From Sphingomonas sp. dw_22 (GTDB taxonomy: Bacteria > Pseudomonadota > Alphaproteobacteria > Sphingomonadales > Sphingomonadaceae): a DNA stretch of 64,000 nt. Below the pieces are notes generated by a model. That model ran no database searches, was not told the origin of the DNA, and was given only the letters and a program-made list of their open reading frames with translations. Below are positions 29,761 to 37,308 of this stretch, in pieces. The translations under genes and the position numbers were made by a program. The stretch is taken from assembly GCF_018449795.1 (NCBI RefSeq), contig NZ_JAAVVE010000002.1, forward strand, positions 161,900 through 225,899. Reading direction: 5' to 3'. Position 1 is the first letter of the stretch. Every line of letters begins with the position of its first letter.

Positions 29761-29894
29761 GCTCGCCTCGTTCTACCGCAACTGCGAAGAAATTTGCGCG
29801 GGGGGTGCCGGACACCCGGCCCGGAGGCCGTGGCGGAGCGGTATCCCGATACCCTAAAGTCGCAAAGGTCGCGGGTCATCGCGCGTGCGAGGCC

Positions 29895-30021
29895 TTACCA
29901 GTCGCTGTCGATGTCGAACGGCGCCTCCTGCGGATCATGGCCGCGCAGGATCGGCGGGGCGGCATAATCGGCCGGGGCCAGCGGATCGGCGGGGGACCGG
30001 CGTGGGATGATCGTGCTTCAT
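29895..30021 (-). pseudogene. Possible 41-residue small protein with a frameshift in a C run
   Basis: From the ATG at 30021 (GGAG upstream) the frame reads MKHDHPTPVP, then meets a run of five C. If one C is removed, the reading continues as ADPLAPADYAAPPILRG and ends in DIDSDW with a TAA at 29895-29897. As given, neither frame is a full gene. It may be a real frameshift or an error in the sequence. I do not recognise the protein, though the acidic C-terminus resembles short sphingomonad proteins. Confidence 0.35.
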
Positions 30022-30145
30022 GGACTCGGCTCCGGTTGGTTGGAGCGTAGTCATTTAGCCATATTGGTTCGTGTAGGAAAATGTTTTCATATGGTCCCGC
30101 AGGCGCGACGGGATTGCTCCCGCCGCGCCCGCCGGAACGGCTTGC

Positions 30146-30751
30146 TCAGAAGTGGGCGATGACGCCCGCTACCGGCTGGAAGCTGTTGAAATTGCCGAAG
30201 CTGTTGACTTCGAGCCGCAGGCGGATGCCCGAATTGCCGGTGATGCCGCCAAGGCCGATCGACTTGGGGCCAACCTCGACGCCGAGGCCGGCGGTGACGG
30301 CGTGGAAATCGCGGCTGTCGTTGCCCAGTGCATCGAAATTGACCCACTGATAGCCGGCCTTGCCGTAGATCATGCCGCTATCGCCCAGCCGCACGCCCGC
30401 GCGGCCGGCGACGCCATATTCCCAATCAATCGCGCCCTTGAAGCCCTTGGTGGCATTGCCCTCCACGCCGACGAACAAGGGGCCGAGCGGCACGTTCACG
30501 CCGGCGACGCCCTGGACGATGCCGCCGTCGAAATCCTTGCCGCCGGGGGCATGGGGGATGCCGGCCGCGGGATTGGTGTCGTCGAACTGCTCATAGCCGC
30601 CCATCACGCCGAAATAGGGCTCGATGCCGAAGGGGCGCGAGCCATCGGGGCTGGTGGCGACGCTGGTCTCGGTGGGGCTGGTTTCGGTGTCCTGCGCGTA
30701 AGCGGCGACAGGAAGGACCGCGGCAACGGCCGCGGCGAGAAGGATACGCAT
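30146..30751 (-). CDS. Outer-membrane beta-barrel protein (opacity/OmpA-like barrel)
   Basis: A 201-residue protein with a signal (MRILLAAAVAAVLPVAAYAQ) and alternating strand patterns typical of eight-stranded barrels: YFGVMGGYEQFD, VAGVNVPLGPLFVGVEGNA, GVAGRAGVRLGDSGMIYGKAGYQ, TAGLGVEVG, and a C-terminal aromatic ending (GVIAHF), the usual signal for the outer-membrane assembly machinery. Function is unknown. Start at 30751 is preferred over an ATG six codons upstream. Confidence 0.85.
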   Translation of the reverse strand: MRILLAAAVAAVLPVAAYAQDTETSPTETSVATSPDGSRPFGIEPYFGVMGGYEQFDDTNPAAGIPHAPGGKDFDGGIVQGVAGVNVPLGPLFVGVEGNATKGFKGAIDWEYGVAGRAGVRLGDSGMIYGKAGYQWVNFDALGNDSRDFHAVTAGLGVEVGPKSIGLGGITGNSGIRLRLEVNSFGNFNSFQPVAGVIAHF

Positions 30752-31136
30752 GTGGGGAAACCTTTGCACTTGTGACTACGGGCCGATGCCGCATGGCCCC
30801 TGTTACGCGGGGCGCCTGGCGGCATCGGCATGAGACTAAAGCGCGGGGGAGTCCTTTTGTTGCAATGCGATGACAGCGGGAGGGGCAGTTTCCGGCGGGT
30901 GTGGCTTTGGGGGTACGGTTTCTTGCTGGGGGATGAATGGGGTGGCAACTGAGCCCCGGCCTTCGCCGGGGAAAGTGCGAGCGCATCCATGTTCGACGGG
31001 GACGAATCCCGAACAAGTCCGGGGTGACGCAAGCTCCGATCCGCTGGTCGGACAGGAAGCATTGCCACCTGTCCTCCCGGATCGGACCTACCGGATTTCG
31101 AGACGGAAGCCTCGTGCCACCCGGATCAAGACCGTC
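30752..31136. other. 385-base gap between nrdB and the outer-membrane protein gene
   Basis: No gene is seen here. It holds a short palindrome (ccccggccttcgccgggg) at 30955-30972, a ggacagg / cctgtcc pair with about 12 bases between at 31059-31084, and the upstream region of the outer-membrane protein gene. Similar small hairpins recur elsewhere in the window. Confidence 0.5.
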
Positions 31137-32192
31137 TTATTCCGCCGCGATCCCGGCCTTGGAGAACATGTCCCCGCCCTCCCCGGCATCCTCGTTCGCC
31201 GGCTTCTCGATCTTGGCCTTCTGGCGCTTGTCGAACGAGTCCCACACTTCGTTCCAGTTGCCGCGCGTCGCGCCCTTGGAATATTCCGTCGCGCGCTGCT
31301 CGAAGAAATTGGCGTGCTCGACGCCGTTCAGCAGCGGGGCGAGCCAGGGGAGCGGGTGCTCGTCGATCATGTAGATCGGCTTCATGCCGAGCTGGCCCAG
31401 GCGCCAGTCCGCGATGTAGCGGATATACTTCTTGATCTCCTTGGGCGTCATGCCGTTGACCGGGCCCTGCTCGAAGGCGAGATCGATGAAGGCGTCCTCG
31501 AGCCGCACCGTCGTCTGGCACATGTCCATGATCTCGCCGCGCACCGACTTGGTGAGGCAATCGCGCTCGCGGACGAAGGTGTGGAACAGCTTGATGATGC
31601 CTTCGCAGTGCAGGCTCTCGTCGCGGACCGACCAGGAGACGATCTGGCCCATGCCCTTCATCTTGTTGAAGCGCGGAAAGTTCATCAGCATCGCGAAGCT
31701 GGCGAAGAGCTGAAGTCCCTCGGTGAAGCCGCCGAACATCGCCAGCGTCTTGGCGATATCCTCATCGCTGTCGACGCCGAAGGTGCCGAGATAATCGTGC
31801 TTGTCCTTCATCTCGGCATATTCGAGGAACATGCCGTACTCGCTTTCGGGCATGCCGATCGTATCGAGCAGATGGCTGTAGGCGGCGATGTGCACCGTCT
31901 CCATGTTGGAGAAGGCGGCGAGCATCATCTTGATCTCGGTGGGCTTGAACACCCGGCCATATTTCTCGTGGTAGCAATCCTGCACCTCCACGTCGGCCTG
32001 GGTGAAGAAGCGGAAGATCTGCGTGAGCAGGTTGCGCTCGTGATCGGAGAGCTTTTGCGCCCAGTCGCGGCAATCCTCGCCCAGCGGCACTTCCTCCGGC
32101 ATCCAGTGGATCTGCTGCTGGCGCTTCCAGAACTCATAGGCCCAGGGATATTCGAAGGGCTTGTAGGTCTTGCGGGCTTGGAGAAGGGACAT
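31137..32192 (-). CDS. nrdB: Ribonucleotide reductase, beta (radical-bearing) subunit
   Basis: A 351-residue class I small subunit that holds the diiron-tyrosyl radical. Ligands can be followed: Asp in FFTQADVEVQD, Glu/His in METVHIAAYSHL with the radical Tyr (AAYSH), Glu in EGLQLFASFAM, and Glu/His in DESLHCEGI. The C-terminal tail is rich in Glu, as needed for binding the large subunit. AGGAG precedes the ATG. The partner nrdA is 1.9 kb upstream on the same strand, with small genes between. Confidence 0.95.
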   Translation of the reverse strand: MSLLQARKTYKPFEYPWAYEFWKRQQQIHWMPEEVPLGEDCRDWAQKLSDHERNLLTQIFRFFTQADVEVQDCYHEKYGRVFKPTEIKMMLAAFSNMETVHIAAYSHLLDTIGMPESEYGMFLEYAEMKDKHDYLGTFGVDSDEDIAKTLAMFGGFTEGLQLFASFAMLMNFPRFNKMKGMGQIVSWSVRDESLHCEGIIKLFHTFVRERDCLTKSVRGEIMDMCQTTVRLEDAFIDLAFEQGPVNGMTPKEIKKYIRYIADWRLGQLGMKPIYMIDEHPLPWLAPLLNGVEHANFFEQRATEYSKGATRGNWNEVWDSFDKRQKAKIEKPANEDAGEGGDMFSKAGIAAE

Positions 32193-32211
32193 GCGGGTTA
32201 CTCCTGGGCGA

Positions 32212-32484
32212 TTACTGGAAGAAAGAAAAAGCGAGATTGGCGAGACAGACGATGCCGAGCAGCGCCCCCCATAGAATTACGAAGGCTCCGACGAACTTAT
32301 AGCCGGCGGTTTCGATGGCACGGCTTTTCTGACCCGTGTGCCAAGCAGGTGGCTTGATCGGCCCCCTCGCCTCGAAATCGATCGTGGCATCCGCCAGTTT
32401 CCGCGCATGACGAAAGATCGCCCTGCCGCCGAACATGGAGAGCCCAGCGAAGGGAAGCCAGAGCAAGGCGACCCACCAGATCAC
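32212..32484 (-). CDS. Small membrane protein, unknown
   Basis: A 90-residue protein with two membrane segments (WVALLWLPFAGLSMFGG and FVGAFVILWGALLGIVCLAN) joined by a basic loop. The start codon is GTG at 32484, overlapping the upstream gene's stop (GTGA), so it is coupled to it. It is 20 bases before nrdB. I do not recognise the family. Confidence 0.72.
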   Translation of the reverse strand: MIWWVALLWLPFAGLSMFGGRAIFRHARKLADATIDFEARGPIKPPAWHTGQKSRAIETAGYKFVGAFVILWGALLGIVCLANLAFSFFQ

Positions 32485-32705
32485 GCCGCCCCTCCCGTCG
32501 CCAGCGCGAACACCGTCGCGAAGCCGGTGAGGAACAGGCCGAGCGCGGCCAGCATCATGCCGGCGATGCGCAGGCCATAGGTGGCGGGCTCGCCCTCGGG
32601 CACGCCGAGCAGGCGGCCGGCGTCGCGCGGGCGGAGCAGCAGCCCCAGCCCGATCACGCCCGACACCGCGCCGATGCCGGCCTGGAGGACGAGCGCGCGC
32701 GTCAT
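32481..32705 (-). CDS. Small two-helix membrane protein, unknown
   Basis: A 74-residue protein with two hydrophobic segments (VLQAGIGAVSGVIGLGLLL and GMMLAALGLFLTGFATVFAL) joined by LRPRDAGRLLGVPEGE. It overlaps the next gene by four bases. It may be a membrane-integration domain related to DUF4345-type proteins, but this is a guess. No function can be given. Confidence 0.65.
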   Translation of the reverse strand: MTRALVLQAGIGAVSGVIGLGLLLRPRDAGRLLGVPEGEPATYGLRIAGMMLAALGLFLTGFATVFALATGGAA

Positions 32706-32730
32706 GCCCGAAGGGTCCGCGAGCCGCGCG

Positions 32731-33054
32731 TCACTGGTCGATGATCCGGGTATTGCGCTCGCGGATAATGCGATCGCGATAGACCACTTTCCTGCCGCCG
32801 CTCGCGCCGACGCCGAGGAAGACCACGCCGATGAAATAGCCGAAATCATACCAGCCACCGTTGTTGGGCACGGCATAGACCGCGATGTCGGGCACGAAGA
32901 GCGAGAATATCCAGGCCACGGGGAAGATGAAGCCATGCCACAGCCCATATAGGAAGCCGGGCGCGCCGGGCGCGACGGCGCTCTGCACCTGGTGCGCGCA
33001 GGCGGCGAGCAGGATGAGCGCGGCGAGCGCGAGAGGCACGCGGACGGGCTTCAT
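32731..33054 (-). CDS. Lipoprotein-like membrane protein, unknown
   Basis: A 107-residue protein with a signal and lipobox (LILLAACAHQ), then two more hydrophobic stretches (FLYGLWHGFIFPVAWIFSLF and YDFGYFIGVVFLGVGAS) and a basic C-terminus (RDRIIRERNTR). The start has a strong GGAGG ribosome site. It heads a run of three small membrane genes upstream of nrdB. Members of this type are common in alphaproteobacteria but have no known role to me. Confidence 0.72.
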   Translation of the reverse strand: MKPVRVPLALAALILLAACAHQVQSAVAPGAPGFLYGLWHGFIFPVAWIFSLFVPDIAVYAVPNNGGWYDFGYFIGVVFLGVGASGGRKVVYRDRIIRERNTRIIDQ

Positions 33055-33149
33055 GCGATCCCTCCAAAGGGTAGGTGACGGCGCGCGATCGGCGCTGCAT
33101 CGTTTCGGGCGGGCGTGCGTTGGAACGCCGAACCCACAGGAGAACGATC

Positions 33150-33416
33150 ATGGCGGATGCGAGTGCTATTCGGGAACATATGGAAGTGATCGGCGCCGAC
33201 GGCGTCCATGTCGGCACCGTCGATCATGTCGACGGCGACCGGATCAAGCTGACCAAGAAGGATTCGGGCGTCGACCTCGAAGGCGCCGAGGGCAGCCATG
33301 CCGGGCACCATCATTACATCTCGCTCGGCCTGGTCGCCGATGTCGAGGGCGATCAGGTGCGGCTCTCCGCCAACGCCGATGTGGCGGTGGAGATCTTCGA
33401 GGAAGAGGCAGAATAG
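33150..33416 (+). CDS. DUF2171-type PRC-barrel-like small protein
   Basis: An 88-residue protein starting MADASAIREHMEVIGADG, with VGTVDHVDGDRIKLTK and GHHHYISLGLVADVEGDQVRL, the pattern of DUF2171 (a PRC-barrel-like fold). A ribosome site AGGAGAAC precedes the ATG at 33150. Function is unknown; similar proteins often accumulate under stress. It is divergent from the lipoprotein-like gene. Confidence 0.82.
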   Translation: MADASAIREHMEVIGADGVHVGTVDHVDGDRIKLTKKDSGVDLEGAEGSHAGHHHYISLGLVADVEGDQVRLSANADVAVEIFEEEAE

Positions 33417-33426
33417 GCGCGCGCGC

Positions 33427-33522
33427 CCCTCACCCTTCCGCGCCTTCGGCGACGCATCGTTCCCTCTCCCCTTGTGGGAGAGGGAAGGGGCCTGCCGCCG
33501 AAGGCGGTGGGAAGGGTGAGGG
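33427..33522. repeat. Nested inverted repeat, about 95 bases
   Basis: Outer arms ccctcaccctt...cgccttcggcg and cgccgaaggcg...aagggtgaggg enclose an inner hairpin (ttccctctcccc ttgt gggagagggaa). It follows DUF2171 and could form a long cruciform. The inner ctctccc...gggagag motif recurs near 34.0, 44.1 and 51.2 kb. Confidence 0.75.
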
Positions 33523-33532
33523 GGCCGTGCAA

Positions 33533-33900
33533 TCACGCGAAACTTCCCCGCAATTCGGATGGCAGATTGCGCGCGATCTCCGCGATCACGCCCTCGACGT
33601 TCGTCATCACATCGTTGTTCCAGAAGCGGATCACACGATAGCCTTCGCCGTTCAGGAAGCGCGTGCGCGCTTCGTCTTTCTCACGCCGGAGCATGCGTCT
33701 CGTCATCCACTTCCACGATCAGACGAGCCGCATGGGAGCAGAAATCCGCATGATAGGGGCCCATGGGAACCTGCCAGCGAAACTTCGCACCCGGCAAGCT
33801 CGATCGCAGCGCGGCGCGCAACTTCCGCTCGGGCGGCCCCGCTTCACGGCGAAGCGCACGCGATCGGAATAGGGTCGTGGCGGGGAGGAGCTGGCGCTTG
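33533..33900 (-). pseudogene. DUF559 (Vsr-like) endonuclease-type gene, frameshifted
   Basis: Two neighbouring minus-strand frames together give a DUF559 protein: LRREAGPPERKLRAALRSS, FRWQVPMGPYHADF and ARLIVEVDDETHA in one, then RTRFLNGEGYRVIRFWNNDV in the other, ending in a TGA at 33533-33535. A single base too many near 33695 separates the halves. No clear start codon is present in the first frame. DUF559 proteins resemble very-short-patch repair nucleases. It may be an inactive remnant or contain a sequencing error. Confidence 0.7.
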
Positions 33901-33915
33901 GTCAGGCCGGCTTCA

Positions 33916-34038
33916 TTCCCCCTCACCCTCCCACGCCGCTGCGCGGCGCGGGCCCAGCGTTGGGTGAACAGCGCCCCGCGCTGTTCAGGCTGCGCCGGGG
34001 GCACAGCCGGCCCAACACTCTCTCCCATAAGGGGAGAG
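33916..34038. repeat. Complex palindromic repeat between DUF559 remnant and nrdA
   Basis: Contains cgccgctgcgcggcg, an aacagcgc / gcgctgtt pair, ttgggtgaac-type sequence, and ctctccc ataa ggggagag at 34020-34036. It is part of the same family as 33427-33522 and 43985-44085. No gene is seen. Confidence 0.6.
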
Positions 34039-34068
34039 GGGTTTTCAGGGCGAACTACCCTATCCACC

Positions 34069-35994
34069 TCACTGGCACGCCAGGCATTCGTCATAGTCCT
34101 TGGACTCGACCTGGATCTCGCGCAGGTCGATCGTGTTGTCGGCCTCGACACCGCCCGCGAAGCCGGCGCGCTGGATGCTCTTCGAGCGGAGATAGTAGAG
34201 GGACTTCACGCCCAGCTCCCAGGCGCGGAAGTGGAGCATCAGCAGATCCCATTTCTCGACGTCGGCCGGGATGAACAGGTTCAGCGACTGCGCCTGATCG
34301 ATATAGGGCGCGCGATCGCCGGCGAGCTCGAGGATCCAGCGCTGATCGATCTCGAAGCTGGTCTTGTAGCAGTCCTTCTCCTCCGGCGAGAGGAAGTCGA
34401 GATGCTGGACCGAGCCGCCCTGCTCGAGGATCGTGCTCCACACCGCTTCGGAATTCTTGCTCTTCTCGACCAGCAGCTTCTCCAGATACGGATTGCGGAC
34501 CGAGAAGCTGCCCGACAGCGTCTTGTGGGTATAGACGTTGGCCGGGATCGGCTCGATGCAGGCGCTGGTGCCGCCGCAAATGATCGAGATCGACGCGGTC
34601 GGCGCGATCGCCATCTTGCACGAGAAACGCTCCATCACGCCCATGTCGGCCGCGTCGGGGCACGGGCCGCGCTCGACCGCGAGCGCCATCGACGCCTGAT
34701 CGACCTGGGCGCGGACATGCTTGAAGATCCGCATGTTCCAGCTCTTCGCCATCGCGCCTTCGAACGGCAGGCCGCGCGCCTGGAGGAAGGAATGGAAGCC
34801 CATCACGCCCAGGCCCACCGAACGCTCGCGGCCGGCGGAATAGGCGGCCTTCTCCATGCCGGGCTCGGCGCGGTCGATATAATCCTGAAGGACATTGTCG
34901 AGGAAGCGCATCACGTCCTCGATAAAGCCCTTCTCGTCCTTCCACTGGTCCCAGGTTTCGAGGTTGAGCGACGACAGGCAGCAGACCGCGGTGCGATCGT
35001 TGCCGAGATGGTCCTTGCCGGTCGGCAGGGTGATCTCGCTGCACAGGTTCGAGGTCGAGACCTTGAGGCCCAGATCGCGGTGATGCTTGGGCATCGTCCG
35101 GTTCACGATATCGGAGAAGACGATATAGGGCTCGCCGGTGGCGAGACGGGTCTCGACCAGCTTCTGGAACAGCGCGCGGGCATCGACCTTGCCGCGCTCC
35201 GAACCGTCCTTGGGCGACTTGAGCACCCACTCGGCGCCGTCGCGCACGGCCTCCATGAAGGCATCGGGGATCAGCACGCCGTGGTGGAGATTGAGCGCCT
35301 TGCGGTTGAAATCGCCCGACGGCTTGCGGATCTCGAGGAACTCCTCGATCTCCGGGTGCGAGATGTCGAGATAGCAGGCGGCCGAGCCGCGGCGCAGGCT
35401 ACCCTGGCTGATCGCAAGGGTGAGCGAATCCATCACGCGGACGAACGGGATGATGCCGCTGGTCTTGCCGTTGAGGCCGACCGGCTCGCCGATGCCGCGG
35501 ACATTGCCCCAATAGGTGCCGATGCCGCCGCCGCGCGAGGCCAGCCAGACATTCTCGTTCCAGGTATCGACGATGCCGTTCAGGCTGTCGGGCACCGAAT
35601 TGAGAAAGCAGGAAATGGGCAGGCCGCGCCCGGTGCCGCCGTTCGACAGGACCGGCGTGGCGGGCATGAACCACAGCTTCGAGATATAGTCGTAGAGGCG
35701 CTGGGCGTGCGCGGCATCATCGGCATAGGCCGAGGCGACGCGGACGAACAGATCCTGGAAATTCTCGCCGGGCAGCAGATAGCGGTCCTTTAACGTCTCC
35801 TTGCCGAAATCGGTGAGCAGCGCGTCGCGCGAATGATCGACCTCGACCGGATAGGGGTGCGGATTGATCGCGCGGCTGTCGCGCTGGTGCTTCTCGCCTT
35901 CCGCGGCCAGCTTGGTCGCGGTCTCGGTGACTGCCTTGATGGCGGCGTCGGTGACGGTCTCGTTCACGCTGTTTTCCGTGTCTCTGAATTCCAT
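34069..35994 (-). CDS. nrdA: Ribonucleotide reductase, alpha (catalytic) subunit
   Basis: A 641-residue class I large subunit. Features in order: a short N-terminus, the Cys-containing SCFLNSVPDSLNGI, NLCSEITLPT with the radical-transfer Cys of the active site, and the C-terminal CLACQ with the redox cysteines that are re-reduced after each turnover. There is no full N-terminal ATP cone, so allosteric inhibition by dATP may be absent or altered. Start at 35994 (MEFRDTENSV). nrdB lies downstream on the same strand after small genes. Confidence 0.95.
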   Translation of the reverse strand: MEFRDTENSVNETVTDAAIKAVTETATKLAAEGEKHQRDSRAINPHPYPVEVDHSRDALLTDFGKETLKDRYLLPGENFQDLFVRVASAYADDAAHAQRLYDYISKLWFMPATPVLSNGGTGRGLPISCFLNSVPDSLNGIVDTWNENVWLASRGGGIGTYWGNVRGIGEPVGLNGKTSGIIPFVRVMDSLTLAISQGSLRRGSAACYLDISHPEIEEFLEIRKPSGDFNRKALNLHHGVLIPDAFMEAVRDGAEWVLKSPKDGSERGKVDARALFQKLVETRLATGEPYIVFSDIVNRTMPKHHRDLGLKVSTSNLCSEITLPTGKDHLGNDRTAVCCLSSLNLETWDQWKDEKGFIEDVMRFLDNVLQDYIDRAEPGMEKAAYSAGRERSVGLGVMGFHSFLQARGLPFEGAMAKSWNMRIFKHVRAQVDQASMALAVERGPCPDAADMGVMERFSCKMAIAPTASISIICGGTSACIEPIPANVYTHKTLSGSFSVRNPYLEKLLVEKSKNSEAVWSTILEQGGSVQHLDFLSPEEKDCYKTSFEIDQRWILELAGDRAPYIDQAQSLNLFIPADVEKWDLLMLHFRAWELGVKSLYYLRSKSIQRAGFAGGVEADNTIDLREIQVESKDYDECLACQ

Positions 35995-36661
35995 GACTTC
36001 GACCCCTGCAATGCTTGTACGCGCCTCCCCCGAAGGGAGGCCAAAAATCCGACTCGGGGGCGTATGTTCCGATGGTAGCATCGGCGCGTCTTTGCGCGAG
36101 AACAAAAAGTGTCCGCCGCCCTTGGAGCCCGGCGCAGCAGAACCTGTTCCGCATATAGCTATGCGGCGCTGGTTCTACCAGTGCTTGAGCTTGCCCCCTA
36201 GTGCAACCACTACAGATTGTGCCCAAATGAGTCCGAGAGCAAGACGGTAAATGGTTAATTCCCGTAACGGCTCGTCGCTAAAATGACTCGGTTCATGGCA
36301 TGCCGGCAGGGGGTACAATGCAGCGACGCACGGACTTCCGGGGGGTTCCGGAAAGGCAAGGGAACGGATGGGGAACTGAAAATAAATTTCGGGGGAGGAA
36401 TCCGGGGATACCAGGGATTGTGTTCCGATCCGCGGCGCGCCCCGAAGAATGCGTGAAGGCGAATATTCGGCCGCGGGCAGCCCGATGGCCGAGCGCGCCG
36501 GAACGGAGAGATCGGCGATCCTGCCGCCGCGGCGAGATCGCCACGCGCGCGGTGGTTTACTCCATCCTAATAATCTCGTTCGATACCATTACGTATCCGC
36601 TATTCCCGAGTCCGTTTCACCGTTCCACATCCGCCGCCGCCCCAGACCAAAGGCAAGTCCC
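35995..36661. other. 667-base gap upstream of nrdA
   Basis: No convincing gene is seen. Features: a perfect 7-base-arm palindrome (ccgcata tagc tatgcgg, 36149-36166) and a 16-base site at 36207-36222 (ccactacagattgtgc) that matches the NrdR box consensus at 12 of 16 positions. No second box is found at three-turn spacing. NrdR normally represses nrd genes. The rest, from about 36240, is without pattern. Confidence 0.45.
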
Positions 36662-36982
36662 ATGCAACCCAATCCAGCAGACGCTCTTCGCAAAGCCGAT
36701 GTCCGGGATGCACTGACCTATTCCGGCTTCGCGCTGCTGCTGCTCGGGCTGCTCGTCCTGATGCTCTGGATGAGCGGCTTCGCCTCCCTGAAGGGCATCG
36801 AATTCTATGTCGCCGCGACGGTGATCGCGGGATTGGTTTGCATGTTGCGCGCGCGCAGCGACTGGAAGCGCTCGCGGTTGAACGCCCATCAGCGCGCCCT
36901 TGTCGAGGAAAAGAAGCAGGCGGCGACCAGGGCGGTCGCTTCCAAGAATTCCTGGGCGAAGCGCATCTCCGAGGATTCCTGA
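36662..36982 (+). CDS. Small two-helix membrane protein, unknown
   Basis: A 106-residue protein with two close membrane segments (YSGFALLLLGLLVLMLWMSG and FYVAATVIAGLVCMLRA) and a basic, polar cytoplasmic tail (RSDWKRSRLNAHQRALVEE, KKQAATRAVASKNSWAKR). I do not recognise the family. Translation start ATG at 36662 is plausible, though no strong ribosome site is seen. Confidence 0.65.
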   Translation: MQPNPADALRKADVRDALTYSGFALLLLGLLVLMLWMSGFASLKGIEFYVAATVIAGLVCMLRARSDWKRSRLNAHQRALVEEKKQAATRAVASKNSWAKRISEDS

Positions 36983-37121
36983 TCCGCACTCGATGACGGC
37001 CTCATGCTCGGGCGCCGCCTTGGTCATCGCATCCTCCGTGGCGAGCGCCGATCACGACCGGGGCCATTTCGCCGCCCGACCGATCTTGCGCAAGTTCGGG
37101 CCAGATCGCCTTCCCCCCTTT

Positions 37122-37231
37122 CGCCACCCCGGCCGCAGCGCCGGGGTCCACCGGGATGCTGGGAGAGCCGCTGAAGGCGTGAGGGGCTCGCTCGCGGAGG
37201 AGTGGACCCCGGCACTGCGGCCGGGGTGGCG
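37122..37231. repeat. 110-base inverted-repeat element, copy 2
   Basis: Same length and organisation as 13052-13161: mirrored ends of the caccccggccg type and an inner part containing gggctcgc and gcggagga. It fills most of the 326-base gap before the amidase gene. Differences from copy 1 are scattered single bases, several of which are compensated in the opposite arm. Confidence 0.8.
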
Positions 37232-37308
37232 ATGGAGGTGGGCGGTGGGACTTTACCGCGCGCGCCGGAGCGCTCTAGGCTGCCTTCCGAACCAACAGGG
37301 GGACGGGC

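Noticed and set aside
29803..29880. Possible tRNA-like sequence near gccggacacccggcccgg
   Set aside because: Some pairing is possible but there is no conserved T-loop or anticodon arm.
36300..36716. A 138-codon frame between nrdA and the small membrane gene
   Set aside because: Composition (Arg/Pro-rich, no periodicity) suggests it is not coding, and it overlaps the start of a better gene in another frame.
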